DNA of 64,000 nt, taken from contig CAVVIH010000006.1 in assembly GCA_963748295.1 (NCBI GenBank), positions 496,001-560,000 of the forward strand. The letters run 5' to 3'. The notes below the pieces were generated by a model that saw only the letters and a list, made by a program, of their open reading frames with translations, ran no database searches and was not told the origin of the DNA. Shown piece after piece: positions 53,561 to 61,221 of this stretch. Made by a program: the position numbers and the translations under genes. How positions within the stretch are numbered: position 1 is the first letter of the stretch; the number at the start of each line of letters is the position of its first letter. The stretch comes from CAVVIH01 sp963748295 (GTDB lineage: Bacteria > Acidobacteriota > Vicinamibacteria > Vicinamibacterales > 2-12-FULL-66-21).

Positions 53561-54730
53561 TCAGCGGCGCGCCGCCAGGCGCCAGAACTGCGCGTCGCTC
53601 AGCACGGTGATGCGGTGGCCTTTCTCGCGCAGCCGCTTGATCTCCATCAGCTTGAGGCCGGCGTCGCGGCCGGCGGCCTGCAGCGCGTTCGGACGGCCGC
53701 GGACGACGACCGTCGTGCGAATCGAGGGCATGCCGTGAACGGTCGCGCCGGCGCGCTTGGCGGCGCGAATGGCTTCGGCGCGGCGCTTCGACAGGGTCCC
53801 GGTGAACGCGAGGTGCACGCCCTTCAACGATCGCAGCGCGCCCGCCTTGAGCGAGGCGGGCGGATTGCGCAGCGCCTCGATCAGCTCGTCGGCGCTCTCG
53901 TACCGCTTGCGGCGCTCGCCGATGCACCGGTAGACGATCTCCTTCAGATGATCGCTGCACGGCAGCCGGCGGACGTCGTGGGTGCGCACGCGCGACCGCG
54001 CGTCGCCGCGAATCAGCATGCTGAGCAGCTGTCCGACCTGGTAGACATCGTCCCGCGCCTGCCACTTCGGGGCGGCGCCGTCGAGAATGTCGCTCGGCGC
54101 GGTGAGGGCGTTCATGGTGCGCGCGGTGATGCCGCGCCGATCGCTCTGCTGACGCACGATCCCGAAATCACCCAGCTTGAGGCGCCGGCCGTCGCAGACG
54201 AAGACGTTGACCGGGGTCAGGTCGCGATGCAGCAGCTGACCGCGGTGGAGCCTGCCGAGCACCTCGAGGATGCCGGCGATCTCCCGCCGCGTGGTGCTCT
54301 CGGGCCAGCCTTTTTCCGCCCGATTGAGGAAGTTGCTGAGATCGCCATGTCTGGCGTACTCGAGCGCGAGGCAATACAGGGGCTGCGCGTCGAGGCCTGG
54401 CCTGATCAGCGGGAACACGTCGTAAACACGGATCGCACGCGGGTGCGCGTCGAGGAGCTGACCGAAATACGCCTCGCGGAGCCAGCCGTCCATCCGCGTG
54501 CTGACCTTGATGCACAGCACTTCGGGCACTTCGATCGATCGCCCGAGCCGTCTCGCAAGGTAGACCTGGCCGAACCCTCCCTCGCCGATCAGCTCGGTGA
54601 TCTGGTACTGAAAGCCGGTTTCGTGACTGGCGATCACGTCGCCGAGCACGAGCAGGCGAACCCTCGGCGCGCGGCCTGGCCGCGGGATCGCCGCCGTTCG
54701 CGTGGTTGAGAGGTGGTCCGGAATGGCCAT
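53561..54730 (-). CDS. Serine/threonine protein kinase fused to a BRCT domain
   Basis: A 389-residue cytosolic protein. Residues ~40-280 are a Hanks-type kinase: glycine loop LIGEGGFGQVYLARRLG, ATP lysine in VLCIKVST, catalytic loop LLHRDLTPVNVFV (Asp present; the usual PxN spacing is kept) and KLGDFGIVRQ. There are no transmembrane segments, unlike most bacterial receptor kinases. Residues ~300-388 read as a BRCT domain (KGVHLAFTGTLSKRRAEAIR, GATVHGMPSIRTTVVVRG), like the one in NAD-dependent DNA ligase. TATAGT ends nine bases before the ATG at 54730; GTG 54736 is also possible. It follows cutC by four bases. Confidence 0.85.
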   Translation of the reverse strand: MAIPDHLSTTRTAAIPRPGRAPRVRLLVLGDVIASHETGFQYQITELIGEGGFGQVYLARRLGRSIEVPEVLCIKVSTRMDGWLREAYFGQLLDAHPRAIRVYDVFPLIRPGLDAQPLYCLALEYARHGDLSNFLNRAEKGWPESTTRREIAGILEVLGRLHRGQLLHRDLTPVNVFVCDGRRLKLGDFGIVRQQSDRRGITARTMNALTAPSDILDGAAPKWQARDDVYQVGQLLSMLIRGDARSRVRTHDVRRLPCSDHLKEIVYRCIGERRKRYESADELIEALRNPPASLKAGALRSLKGVHLAFTGTLSKRRAEAIRAAKRAGATVHGMPSIRTTVVVRGRPNALQAAGRDAGLKLMEIKRLREKGHRITVLSDAQFWRLAARR

Positions 54731-54740
54731 GAACACTTAA

Positions 54741-55415
54741 CTATAAACCCGCCAGATGCCTGAGGCTCCGTACGAGATCGGCTGAGACACGGGCGCTTCG
54801 ATCGTGGCCCGGACGGGCCGCCCTTCCGACGTGCACTTCACGAACGCATCCGGTCGCGGCAATCATTTCGAGCATTCGTTGGTCGACGTTGCTGCCCGCA
54901 ATGAATGTCAGGCGTTTGCCTGCGGCAGCGGACAGACGGCGAAGCCGCTCGCAGCGTTCGGCCGGCGTGCCGTCTCCTCCATCCGTGAGGATTCGATCGA
55001 TCTGGCGAATCGCGGACAACTGCTCGATCGCGGACCCCTGATCGGTCAGCGTGTCGAAGGCGCGATGGTAGGTCACGCGCGTCCCCGGTGCGGCGTCGAT
55101 GATCTCGCCCACCTGGCCGACGAGCGGCTGGCCGTCACGCGCGAAGCCGAGGACCAGGCCGTCGACGCCGATGTCGGCGAAGGCGCTGGCCGCGCGGCGC
55201 ATGGCGTTCAGCTCGCCGCGATTCGTGTCGAAGCCGGCATTCTCGCGCACCATCACCCGCAGCGGCACGCTCGTCCCGCCGGCAATCGCGCGGACGAGGT
55301 CGAGCGGCGGCGTCAATCCGCCGAGCTCGATGTTGCGGACGACTTCCAGCCGATCGGCGCCCCCGCTGACCGCCTCGTGCGCATCGGCAAGAGTCGAGAC
55401 GATCACTTCGAGCAG
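54741..55415 (-). CDS. cutC: CutC family protein, start codon lost to a repeat element
   Basis: A TIM-barrel protein of the CutC family, once linked to copper homeostasis, role uncertain. It shows LLEVIVSTLADAHEAVSGGA, DRLEVVRNIELGGLTP, RVMVRENAGF, DGLVLGFARDGQP, TYHRAFDTL and LTDGGDGTP, all family landmarks. The homologous N-terminus starts at LLEVIV, but there is no ATG, GTG or TTG there: the codon before is ATC, then AGA CCC, which belong to a 111-bp inverted-repeat element inserted at 55421-55531. CTG at 55415 would be the only plausible start. The body is intact at 224 residues. Expression is doubtful. Confidence 0.8.
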   Translation of the reverse strand: MLEVIVSTLADAHEAVSGGADRLEVVRNIELGGLTPPLDLVRAIAGGTSVPLRVMVRENAGFDTNRGELNAMRRAASAFADIGVDGLVLGFARDGQPLVGQVGEIIDAAPGTRVTYHRAFDTLTDQGSAIEQLSAIRQIDRILTDGGDGTPAERCERLRRLSAAAGKRLTFIAGSNVDQRMLEMIAATGCVREVHVGRAARPGHDRSARVSADLVRSLRHLAGL

Positions 55416-55420
55416 GATTC

Positions 55421-55531
55421 TGGGGTCAGATCTCTGTTTCTTGCACGATTGTCCTCTGGAGAGGATAGGGACCGTCGATGTCTGGTGTCCACTCGAGCGG
55501 TCAATCGTGCAAGAAACAAGATCTGACCCCA
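55421..55531. mobile_element. REP/MITE-like inverted-repeat element
   Basis: Terminal inverted repeats of 31 and 30 bases (55421-55451 and 55502-55531) match except for one extra base; the outer part reads TGGGGTCAGATCT and the inner part TTTCTTGCACGATTG. The 50-base centre has a small hairpin (TCCTC/GAGGA at ~55452-55464). Too short to code for anything. The form matches non-autonomous elements mobilised by IS200-like or REP-associated (Y1) transposases. It lies between cutC and the Nramp-like gene and has replaced the cutC start region. Confidence 0.75.
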
Positions 55532-55571
55532 GCTTGACGCGGCGCGGGCGTGCGAACGATAGTGAGCGCCA

Positions 55572-57062
55572 ATGACGGTCGCCTCGGCGCACACACGCCA
55601 GCATCCCGAAGCGCGTTCCGGCCTCGAACCCTGGCGCAGCGCCGAACTGCCGGTGCCGCCGACCCCGACCGGCCTCGGCTGGCTGGGCGTCGTGGGACCC
55701 GGCGTCATCGTCCTCGGTGCGTCGATCGGGAGCGGAGAGTTCCTGCTCGGACCCGCCGTATTCGTCAAACACGGCCTCTCGCTGCTCTGGATCACCGCGG
55801 CGGCGGTGTTCCTCCAGACCATTTTCAATACCGAGGTGATGCGCTACACGCTGGCCACGGGAGAACCGGCATTCACGGGCTTCATGCGCACGCGGCCGTC
55901 TTCGACCGCCTGGGCGTGGGTGTACGTCGTGCTGTACTTCCTGCAATTCGGATGGCCGGCCTTTGCCGCGACCGCGGCCGGCGCGATCTTTTTTCTTGGC
56001 GCGCGGCGGCTGCCGGCGGCCGCCGATGCCAATGTCATTTACTACATCGGCGTCGGCACTTTCCTGGCGTGCGCGGCGGTGCTCACGGTCGGGCGGCGCA
56101 TCGAACGCACGCTCGAGATCCTGAACTGGATCCTGGTCGTCTGCATCCTGAGCGGCTTCCTGGTGCTCGCGCTGGCCTTCGTGCCCGGGCGAGGCTGGCT
56201 TGCGGGCGTCGTCGCGCTCGGCGGGTACGATCTGGGTGAAGGCCGGTTCGATTTCCTGCCGGCCGGCGCGGACTTCTTTCTCCTCGGCGCCCTGGTGGCG
56301 TACTCGGGCGCTGGCGGCGTCATCAATATCGCGCTCGCGAACTGGGCGCGCGATCGCGGATACGGCATGGGCGAGCGCGCGGGATACATCTCGGGCGCAA
56401 TCGGCGGCGCCAAGGTGCACCTGGCGCACTCCGGTTTCGTCTTCGACGCAAACGCGGAGCAGATGCGCCGTTGGAAGGGCTGGTGGCGGATCGTTCGCGC
56501 GGATCAGTGGGGCGTCTTTGCCGCCGGCGCTCTGGTCGGCATGGTGCTGCCGGCGCTGTTGTACGTCCGGTTCCTTCCGGCCGGAACCGACATTCAAGGT
56601 CTTGGCATCAGCGCCGCGCTTGCGTCGAGCGTTGGCGCGACGTCCGGGCCGCTGCTCGCAGGCGCGATTGCGTTCCTCGGCGCCTGGATTCTGTTCAAGA
56701 CGCAGCTCGACAACCTCGAAGGGATGGTGCGCGCGATCACCGACATCCTGTGGACCGGAAGCCCGCGCGTCCGCGCCTGGCGCGGCGGCGACGTGCGCGC
56801 TGTGTACTACGGGGTGCTCAGCGCGATCGTGCTGTGGGGTCTCGTCGCGCTGCGCATGGCGCAGCCGATCGTGCTGCTCAAGCTGAGCGCGAACGTCGCT
56901 GGCGTGGTGTTCGTCATCGCGTCGCTGCACCTGCTCTACGTCAATACCCGCCTGCTGCCGGTGCACGTGCGTCCGCCCGCGTGGCGGCGGATCCTGCTCG
57001 TCGTGATTGCGGTGTTCTACGGCGTGTTCGTGACGCTGTCCGCAAGAAGTTTGTGGGGCTGA
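55572..57062 (+). CDS. Nramp-related transporter lacking the metal-binding motif
   Basis: A 496-residue membrane protein with about 11-12 helices. The overall pattern is that of the Nramp family: GVVGPGVIVLGASIGSGEFL in helix 1, AGAIGGAKVHLAHSGF-like region before helix 7 and GAWILFKTQLDNLEGMVRA in the later helices. In true Nramp, helix 1 has DPGN; here the aligned residues are GSGE, and the helix-6 MPH motif is also missing. It is therefore unlikely to move divalent iron or manganese in the standard way. The substrate is unknown. It ends flush against the convergent SET gene (stops at 57062 and 57063). Confidence 0.75.
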   Translation: MTVASAHTRQHPEARSGLEPWRSAELPVPPTPTGLGWLGVVGPGVIVLGASIGSGEFLLGPAVFVKHGLSLLWITAAAVFLQTIFNTEVMRYTLATGEPAFTGFMRTRPSSTAWAWVYVVLYFLQFGWPAFAATAAGAIFFLGARRLPAAADANVIYYIGVGTFLACAAVLTVGRRIERTLEILNWILVVCILSGFLVLALAFVPGRGWLAGVVALGGYDLGEGRFDFLPAGADFFLLGALVAYSGAGGVINIALANWARDRGYGMGERAGYISGAIGGAKVHLAHSGFVFDANAEQMRRWKGWWRIVRADQWGVFAAGALVGMVLPALLYVRFLPAGTDIQGLGISAALASSVGATSGPLLAGAIAFLGAWILFKTQLDNLEGMVRAITDILWTGSPRVRAWRGGDVRAVYYGVLSAIVLWGLVALRMAQPIVLLKLSANVAGVVFVIASLHLLYVNTRLLPVHVRPPAWRRILLVVIAVFYGVFVTLSARSLWG

Positions 57063-57476
57063 TTACAGTTTGGTCCTGCATCCTGGACGGCAGCGGCACT
57101 GGATCGTCTTGTCCCCCACCGTCGCATAGTCGTAGGTCAACTCTTCGCCCGGCTCGATTGTTCTCGAGGCGCGGATCCAGATTGTCGTACCGACCACCTC
57201 CCACCAGCAGTTCGGCCGGCACGAGTGGTTGATCAGGCGCGCGATGTTGCCGCCGACCGCGGCGTCGCGGCTCCAGCGCCGGTTGACGCGGAACACCCAG
57301 ATACGGCCCTGCTTCAGATAGCGCGCTTCGCGCGCCGTGCTCTTCGAGTTGAGGATCAGCTCGCCCGCATAGTCGATGATGCGTGTGTTCTTGCTGATGC
57401 GCTCGCCGGCAAACACGCCGTAGCCGTGCACCCTGGATCGCTTGCGGATGATTCTTGGAAGTTTCGATTTAGGCAC
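57063..57476 (-). CDS. SET-domain protein lysine methyltransferase
   Basis: A 137-residue protein that is almost entirely SET domain. The SAM site is VHGYGVFAGERISKNTRI near the start. The pseudoknot motifs are ARLINHSCRPNCWW and PGEELTYDYATV with the catalytic Tyr. The post-SET cysteines CRCRPGC follow, with the Cys in NHSCRPNC, as a zinc site. No other domain is fused. It would methylate lysines on an unknown bacterial protein. GTG at 57476 fits the domain best; 57527 is an alternative but crosses the divergent gene. SET proteins in bacteria are often acquired from eukaryotes. Confidence 0.85.
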   Translation of the reverse strand: MPKSKLPRIIRKRSRVHGYGVFAGERISKNTRIIDYAGELILNSKSTAREARYLKQGRIWVFRVNRRWSRDAAVGGNIARLINHSCRPNCWWEVVGTTIWIRASRTIEPGEELTYDYATVGDKTIQCRCRPGCRTKL

Positions 57477-57516
57477 GGATGTAAGCTGACACCTGAACGG
57501 GATCTGTCCGACTGAC

Positions 57517-58044
57517 GTGCTTATCATACTGGCCGGCCTGCCGGGAACCGGGAAGACGACAATCGCGCGGCTGCTTGCGCGGCGCCTTGGCGCCGTTCAC
57601 GTGCGGATCGACTCGATCGAACAGGCGATTCGCGACTCGGGCGTCCTGGTCGTGTCGCTCGACGATGCCGGCTATCGTGCGGCGTATGCAGTGGCCGACG
57701 ACAACCTCCGGCTTGGCCGCACGGTAATCGCCGATTCCGTGAACCCCATCGACGTGACTCGAACGGCGTGGCGTGACGTCGCCCGCCGCCGGGACGTGCG
57801 TGCCGTCGAAATCGAGGTCACCTGCTCGGACAGAGACGAGCACAGGCGGCGTGTCGAAACGCGCTCACCCGACATTCCTGGCCACCGGCTGCCGACCTGG
57901 GCGGAGGTGGTCGCCCGCACTTACGATCCCTGGGATTGCCCCCGCACTGTCATCGACACCGCGCAGAGCACGCCGGAGCAAGCCGTCGAAGGACTGATCG
58001 CCGCGATCGACGAGCCCCCGCCTCCGCATCCTTCGAACGGTTGA
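57517..58044 (+). CDS. P-loop kinase / AAA family small ATPase
   Basis: A 175-residue protein with Walker A LAGLPGTGKTTIARLLARRL at the extreme N-terminus, a VRIDSIEQAIRDSG stretch, VIADSVNPIDVTRTAWRDVA (the lid or Walker-B-like region) and VTCSDRDEHRRRVETRSPDI. This is the pattern of the zeta-toxin/chloramphenicol-phosphotransferase/adenylylsulfate-kinase-like group that phosphorylates small molecules. No antitoxin precedes it, so I do not call it a toxin. The GTG at 57517 begins directly with the first strand. It is divergent from the SET gene. Substrate unknown. Confidence 0.75.
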   Translation: MLIILAGLPGTGKTTIARLLARRLGAVHVRIDSIEQAIRDSGVLVVSLDDAGYRAAYAVADDNLRLGRTVIADSVNPIDVTRTAWRDVARRRDVRAVEIEVTCSDRDEHRRRVETRSPDIPGHRLPTWAEVVARTYDPWDCPRTVIDTAQSTPEQAVEGLIAAIDEPPPPHPSNG

Positions 58045-58069
58045 CGAGCCAGGCCGCCCGCCATACTAT
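58041..58069 (+). promoter_or_regulatory. Sigma-70 promoter of the second padR
   Basis: -35 TTGACG (58041-58046), a 17-base spacer, -10 TACTAT (58064-58069). Transcription would start near 58076-58077, at the GTG start codon, so the message is probably leaderless. The -35 box overlaps the stop region of the P-loop kinase gene. Confidence 0.6.
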
Positions 58070-58076
58070 ATTCCTC

Positions 58077-58448
58077 GTGAACATATTCCGCGCGAATATA
58101 AAGCCGGGCGACTTCGGCCTGTTGACGTCGATGGAGTTCGAGATCCTGCTGTCGCTCGCGGGCAGCGACCTCCACGGCTACGCCATCCTCCAGGACATCC
58201 GGGAGCGATCCGGAGGCACCCTCACCGTTCGGGCCGGAACGCTGTATCGCGCAATCTCGCGGCTTCTCGATGCCCGGCTCATCGCGGAGCTCGATCGCTC
58301 CGCAAAGCGATCGGCTTCAGACGACGAGCGCCGCCGCTATTACGCGATCACGCGCCAGGGCCGCCAGGTGGCCACGGTCGAATCGCAGCGGCTGGCGCGA
58401 CAGCTCGAGACGGCCCGGGCCCGCAAGCTCCTCAAGTCGAATTCCTGA
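58077..58448 (+). CDS. PadR family transcriptional regulator, copy 2
   Basis: A 123-residue winged-helix regulator with MEFEILLSLAGSDLHGYAIL near the start, TLTVRAGTLYRAISRLLDAR as the recognition helix region, and wing DDERRRYYAITRQGRQVA. The GTG at 58077 coincides with the predicted transcription start. ATG at 58131 is possible but would trim the N-terminal strand. A perfect 17-bp palindrome lies just inside its 5' end (58083-58099), a natural operator for the protein itself. The ADOP permease starts five bases after the stop, forming the usual padR-ADOP pair. Confidence 0.88.
   Translation: MNIFRANIKPGDFGLLTSMEFEILLSLAGSDLHGYAILQDIRERSGGTLTVRAGTLYRAISRLLDARLIAELDRSAKRSASDDERRRYYAITRQGRQVATVESQRLARQLETARARKLLKSNS
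58083..58099. promoter_or_regulatory. 17-bp palindrome, candidate PadR operator
   Basis: ATATTC, five bases (CGCGC), GAATAT form a perfect inverted repeat immediately downstream of the predicted transcription start of padR copy 2. The A/T-rich half-site spacing resembles the palindrome at the other padR promoter (45445-45465), although the sequences differ. Confidence 0.5.
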
Positions 58449-58453
58449 GCACG

Positions 58454-61111
58454 GTGAACCTGATCAACGCACTCCTGATTCGTTGCTACCCGCCGGCGTT
58501 CCGCGAGCGGTTTGGCGCGGAATTGATGGTGGTGTTCGAAGCAGAGTGGCGCGAGGCGCGGAACCGCGGGCCCGCTGCGCTCGCGCGGTTCGTTTTTGTC
58601 AGCGCGGCCGACGCGTTCGTGAACGGCACACGCGAACGCCGCAGCAACCGGTGGTATTCACCGCGTGCGCGAAGGGATCCGGTGATGACGACGTTTCTGG
58701 CGGATGTGAAGTACGGGTTGCGACTGATGCTCCGCAACCCCCGGCTCGCGGTGCTTGCCGTGGGCACGCTCGCCCTCGGGATGGGGCTCTCGGTGTCGCT
58801 CTATTCCGTCGCTCACGGAACGCTCGTCAGGCCACTGCCGTTCCGCGACGAAGCGCGCGTCGTCATGATGTACGAGCATGCGCCCCAGAAAGGGACGATC
58901 AAAGGGAACGTCGCCCCGGCCAATTTCCTCGATTGGCGCGCCCGCTCCCATGCCTTCTCGCACATGGGACTGCTGCGGCCGTTCAGCGCAACGGTCAGCG
59001 CGCCGGGATCCGCGCCGATGCGCGCCGATGGACGTCGCGTTTTTGGCGACGCCTTCGCGGCGCTGGGACTGGATCCGCTGCTCGGACGGGTCTTCAACGC
59101 GGACGACGAGCGTGACGGTGCGAACGCGGTGATCCTCAGCTATCGGCTGTGGCGGCAACAATTCGGCGCCGATCGCTCGATCGTCGGGCGTTCCATCACG
59201 CTCGACGAAGTGCCGCACACGGTCGTGGGTGTGTTGAAGCCGGTGCTGCGCGTACCCGGCGGCCCGGTCGGGTACGACGAGATCTTCGTTCCGTGGGTGA
59301 TCCCGCCCCGGTTGCGGCAGTTGCGCATGTCGCACATTTCCGAGGCCGTGGCGCGGCTCAAGAGCGACGTGACGCACGAGCAGGCGCAGGCGGACATCGC
59401 GACCGTCGCCGAGGGGCTCGCCCGCGAGTATCCGCAATCGAACAAGGACGAAACCGTGCTGCTCGTGCCGCTGCGCGAAGCGCTCGTCGGAGAGGTGAAG
59501 CCGGCGCTCGTGATGCTCGTCGGCGCCGCCACGCTCGTGCTGGTGATCGCGTGCGTCAACGTCGCGAACCTCCTGCTGGCGCGTGCCACGGGACGGCGGC
59601 AGGAGATGATGGTCCGCGCGGCGCTCGGCGCCGGACGGATGCGGCTGTTCCGCCAGCTCTTCGCGGAGAGCCTGACCCTGGGCGTGGTCGCAGGACTGGC
59701 CGGCCTGATGCTCGCCTACTGGTTTGCCGCGTCGTTCGGCGCGATGCTGCCCGCGGAACTTGCGGCCGCGATCGACACGCGCGTCGAGCCTCGCGTGGCG
59801 ATGGCGGCGCTGGGCGCCTGTATCCTTACTGCCGTCGTCTTCGGCCTCGCGCCAGCCTGGTTCATCCTTCGAAGCAGCGCCGCGCACGTGGTTCGCGAAG
59901 GGCGTGGAGGCGCCGCGCGCTCGGCGTACGCACGCCGCGCGCTTGTCGTCGTCCAGGTCGCCCTGGCGGTCGTTCTGCTCACCGGCGCCGGGCTCCTCCT
60001 GCGCAGCTTCGTCCGGCTGACCGGCGTGAACCCGGGCTTCCAGCCGGATCATCTGCTCACGCTCACCATCGAGCTGCCACGCAGCCGCTACCGGGAACCG
60101 AAGGAATGGGAGCCGTTCTTCACCCGGCTGCTTGCCGAGCTGCGTTCGCTGCCCGGCGTGAAAGCTGCTGCCGGTGTCAGCGGCCTTCCCCTGAACGAAA
60201 ACGGCGGCAGCGTCGGCTACTACGTCGAGGGTCAGCCGGCGCCTCGTGACAACGAACACTCCTACGTGATCTACCGGCTCGTCACGCCCGGCTACTTCGA
60301 AACGATCGGCATTCCTTGGATTGACGGGCGCGACTTCACGGCAGCCGACCGGCCCGCGACCGCGCGCGTGGTCATCGTCAACCGCACGTTCGCGAATCGC
60401 TACTGGCCCGGCCAGCGCGCGGTCGGCAAGCGCGTCGCATTCACTACCACGCCAAAGCCGGACGACTGGACCACCGTCGTCGGCGTCGTCGGGGACACGC
60501 ACCATTCGAGCCTTGCGGAGAACATCGACGTGCAGCTCTACGTTCCCTACACGCAGGAGCCAGACTGGTACCCGCCGGGCCAGATCGCGTTGCGGACGAG
60601 CATCGACCCGCGTTCCGTCGCCGCTGCCGCACGCGACCGGGTGCACGCGATCGACCCGCAGATTCCCGTGTCCGACATTCAGACGATGAGCGACATCGTC
60701 GCCCAGTCCGTTGCGGCGCCGCGCTTCAACCTCACGCTGCTGGGGATGTTGAGCATCTCTGCACTCGCGCTGGCGACCGTCGGCATCTACGGACTGCTCG
60801 CGTTCTCGGTCGCGCTCCGCACGCGCGAGATCGGCGTGCGGTCCGCGCTCGGCGCGAGCCGCGGCGCGATCGCGACCATGATCCTCGCCGAGGGCCTGCG
60901 GCTGACGGCTGCCGGGATCCTCGTGGGCCTCGCTGTCGCGTTTGCGGCCACGCGCTGGCTGGACGCGCTCCTCTTCGAGATCCAGCCCTACGACCCCGCG
61001 ACGTTTGCCGGCATTCCCGCGCTGCTCCTGGCGGTTGCCGCCGTCGCCTGCTACCTGCCCGCCCGGCGGGCCGCCCGCGTCGATCCCCTGGTCGCGCTGC
61101 GATCCGAGTAG
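58454..61111 (+). CDS. ADOP-type ABC transporter permease (MacB/FtsX duplicated), copy 2
   Basis: An 885-residue permease of the same architecture as the copy at 42437 but with a different cytosolic prefix (LINALLIRCYPPAFRERFGA, FEAEWREARNRGPAAL). It then has the first membrane helix (LAVLAVGTLALGMGLSVSL), a MacB-type periplasmic domain (VAPANFLDWRARSHAFSHM) and FtsX helices (LVIACVNVANLLLARATGRR). The second half ends CYLPARRAARVDPLVAL. No ATPase is adjacent. The GTG start follows padR by five bases, so both are probably repressed by PadR. Possible roles are export of peptides or envelope maintenance; this is inferred from MacB relatives. Confidence 0.88.
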   Translation: MNLINALLIRCYPPAFRERFGAELMVVFEAEWREARNRGPAALARFVFVSAADAFVNGTRERRSNRWYSPRARRDPVMTTFLADVKYGLRLMLRNPRLAVLAVGTLALGMGLSVSLYSVAHGTLVRPLPFRDEARVVMMYEHAPQKGTIKGNVAPANFLDWRARSHAFSHMGLLRPFSATVSAPGSAPMRADGRRVFGDAFAALGLDPLLGRVFNADDERDGANAVILSYRLWRQQFGADRSIVGRSITLDEVPHTVVGVLKPVLRVPGGPVGYDEIFVPWVIPPRLRQLRMSHISEAVARLKSDVTHEQAQADIATVAEGLAREYPQSNKDETVLLVPLREALVGEVKPALVMLVGAATLVLVIACVNVANLLLARATGRRQEMMVRAALGAGRMRLFRQLFAESLTLGVVAGLAGLMLAYWFAASFGAMLPAELAAAIDTRVEPRVAMAALGACILTAVVFGLAPAWFILRSSAAHVVREGRGGAARSAYARRALVVVQVALAVVLLTGAGLLLRSFVRLTGVNPGFQPDHLLTLTIELPRSRYREPKEWEPFFTRLLAELRSLPGVKAAAGVSGLPLNENGGSVGYYVEGQPAPRDNEHSYVIYRLVTPGYFETIGIPWIDGRDFTAADRPATARVVIVNRTFANRYWPGQRAVGKRVAFTTTPKPDDWTTVVGVVGDTHHSSLAENIDVQLYVPYTQEPDWYPPGQIALRTSIDPRSVAAAARDRVHAIDPQIPVSDIQTMSDIVAQSVAAPRFNLTLLGMLSISALALATVGIYGLLAFSVALRTREIGVRSALGASRGAIATMILAEGLRLTAAGILVGLAVAFAATRWLDALLFEIQPYDPATFAGIPALLLAVAAVACYLPARRAARVDPLVALRSE

Positions 61112-61145
61112 CTGCACGTTTCTTTTCCCCCGCCGCGGTTTCCAT

Positions 61146-61200
61146 GGCGTGTTTCCACGCCGTCTTCCGATTTGTCTAGGTACAGGCCGGAGCAGTCCGG
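61146..61200 (+). terminator. Two hairpins after the ADOP gene
   Basis: GGCGTG, four bases, CACGCC (61146-61161) and CCGGA, four bases, TCCGG (61187-61200) lie in the 110-bp gap between the ADOP gene and the secreted protein gene. Neither is followed by a clear T-run, so termination is uncertain. The second hairpin is just before the ribosome site AAAGGAGA of the next gene and may be part of its leader. Confidence 0.3.
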
Positions 61201-61221
61201 ACCCGGGTAAAGGAGACGAGC

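Noticed and set aside
57517..58044. Zeta-type toxin of a toxin-antitoxin pair
   Set aside because: The P-loop fold fits, but there is no small antitoxin gene upstream; the neighbour is divergent.
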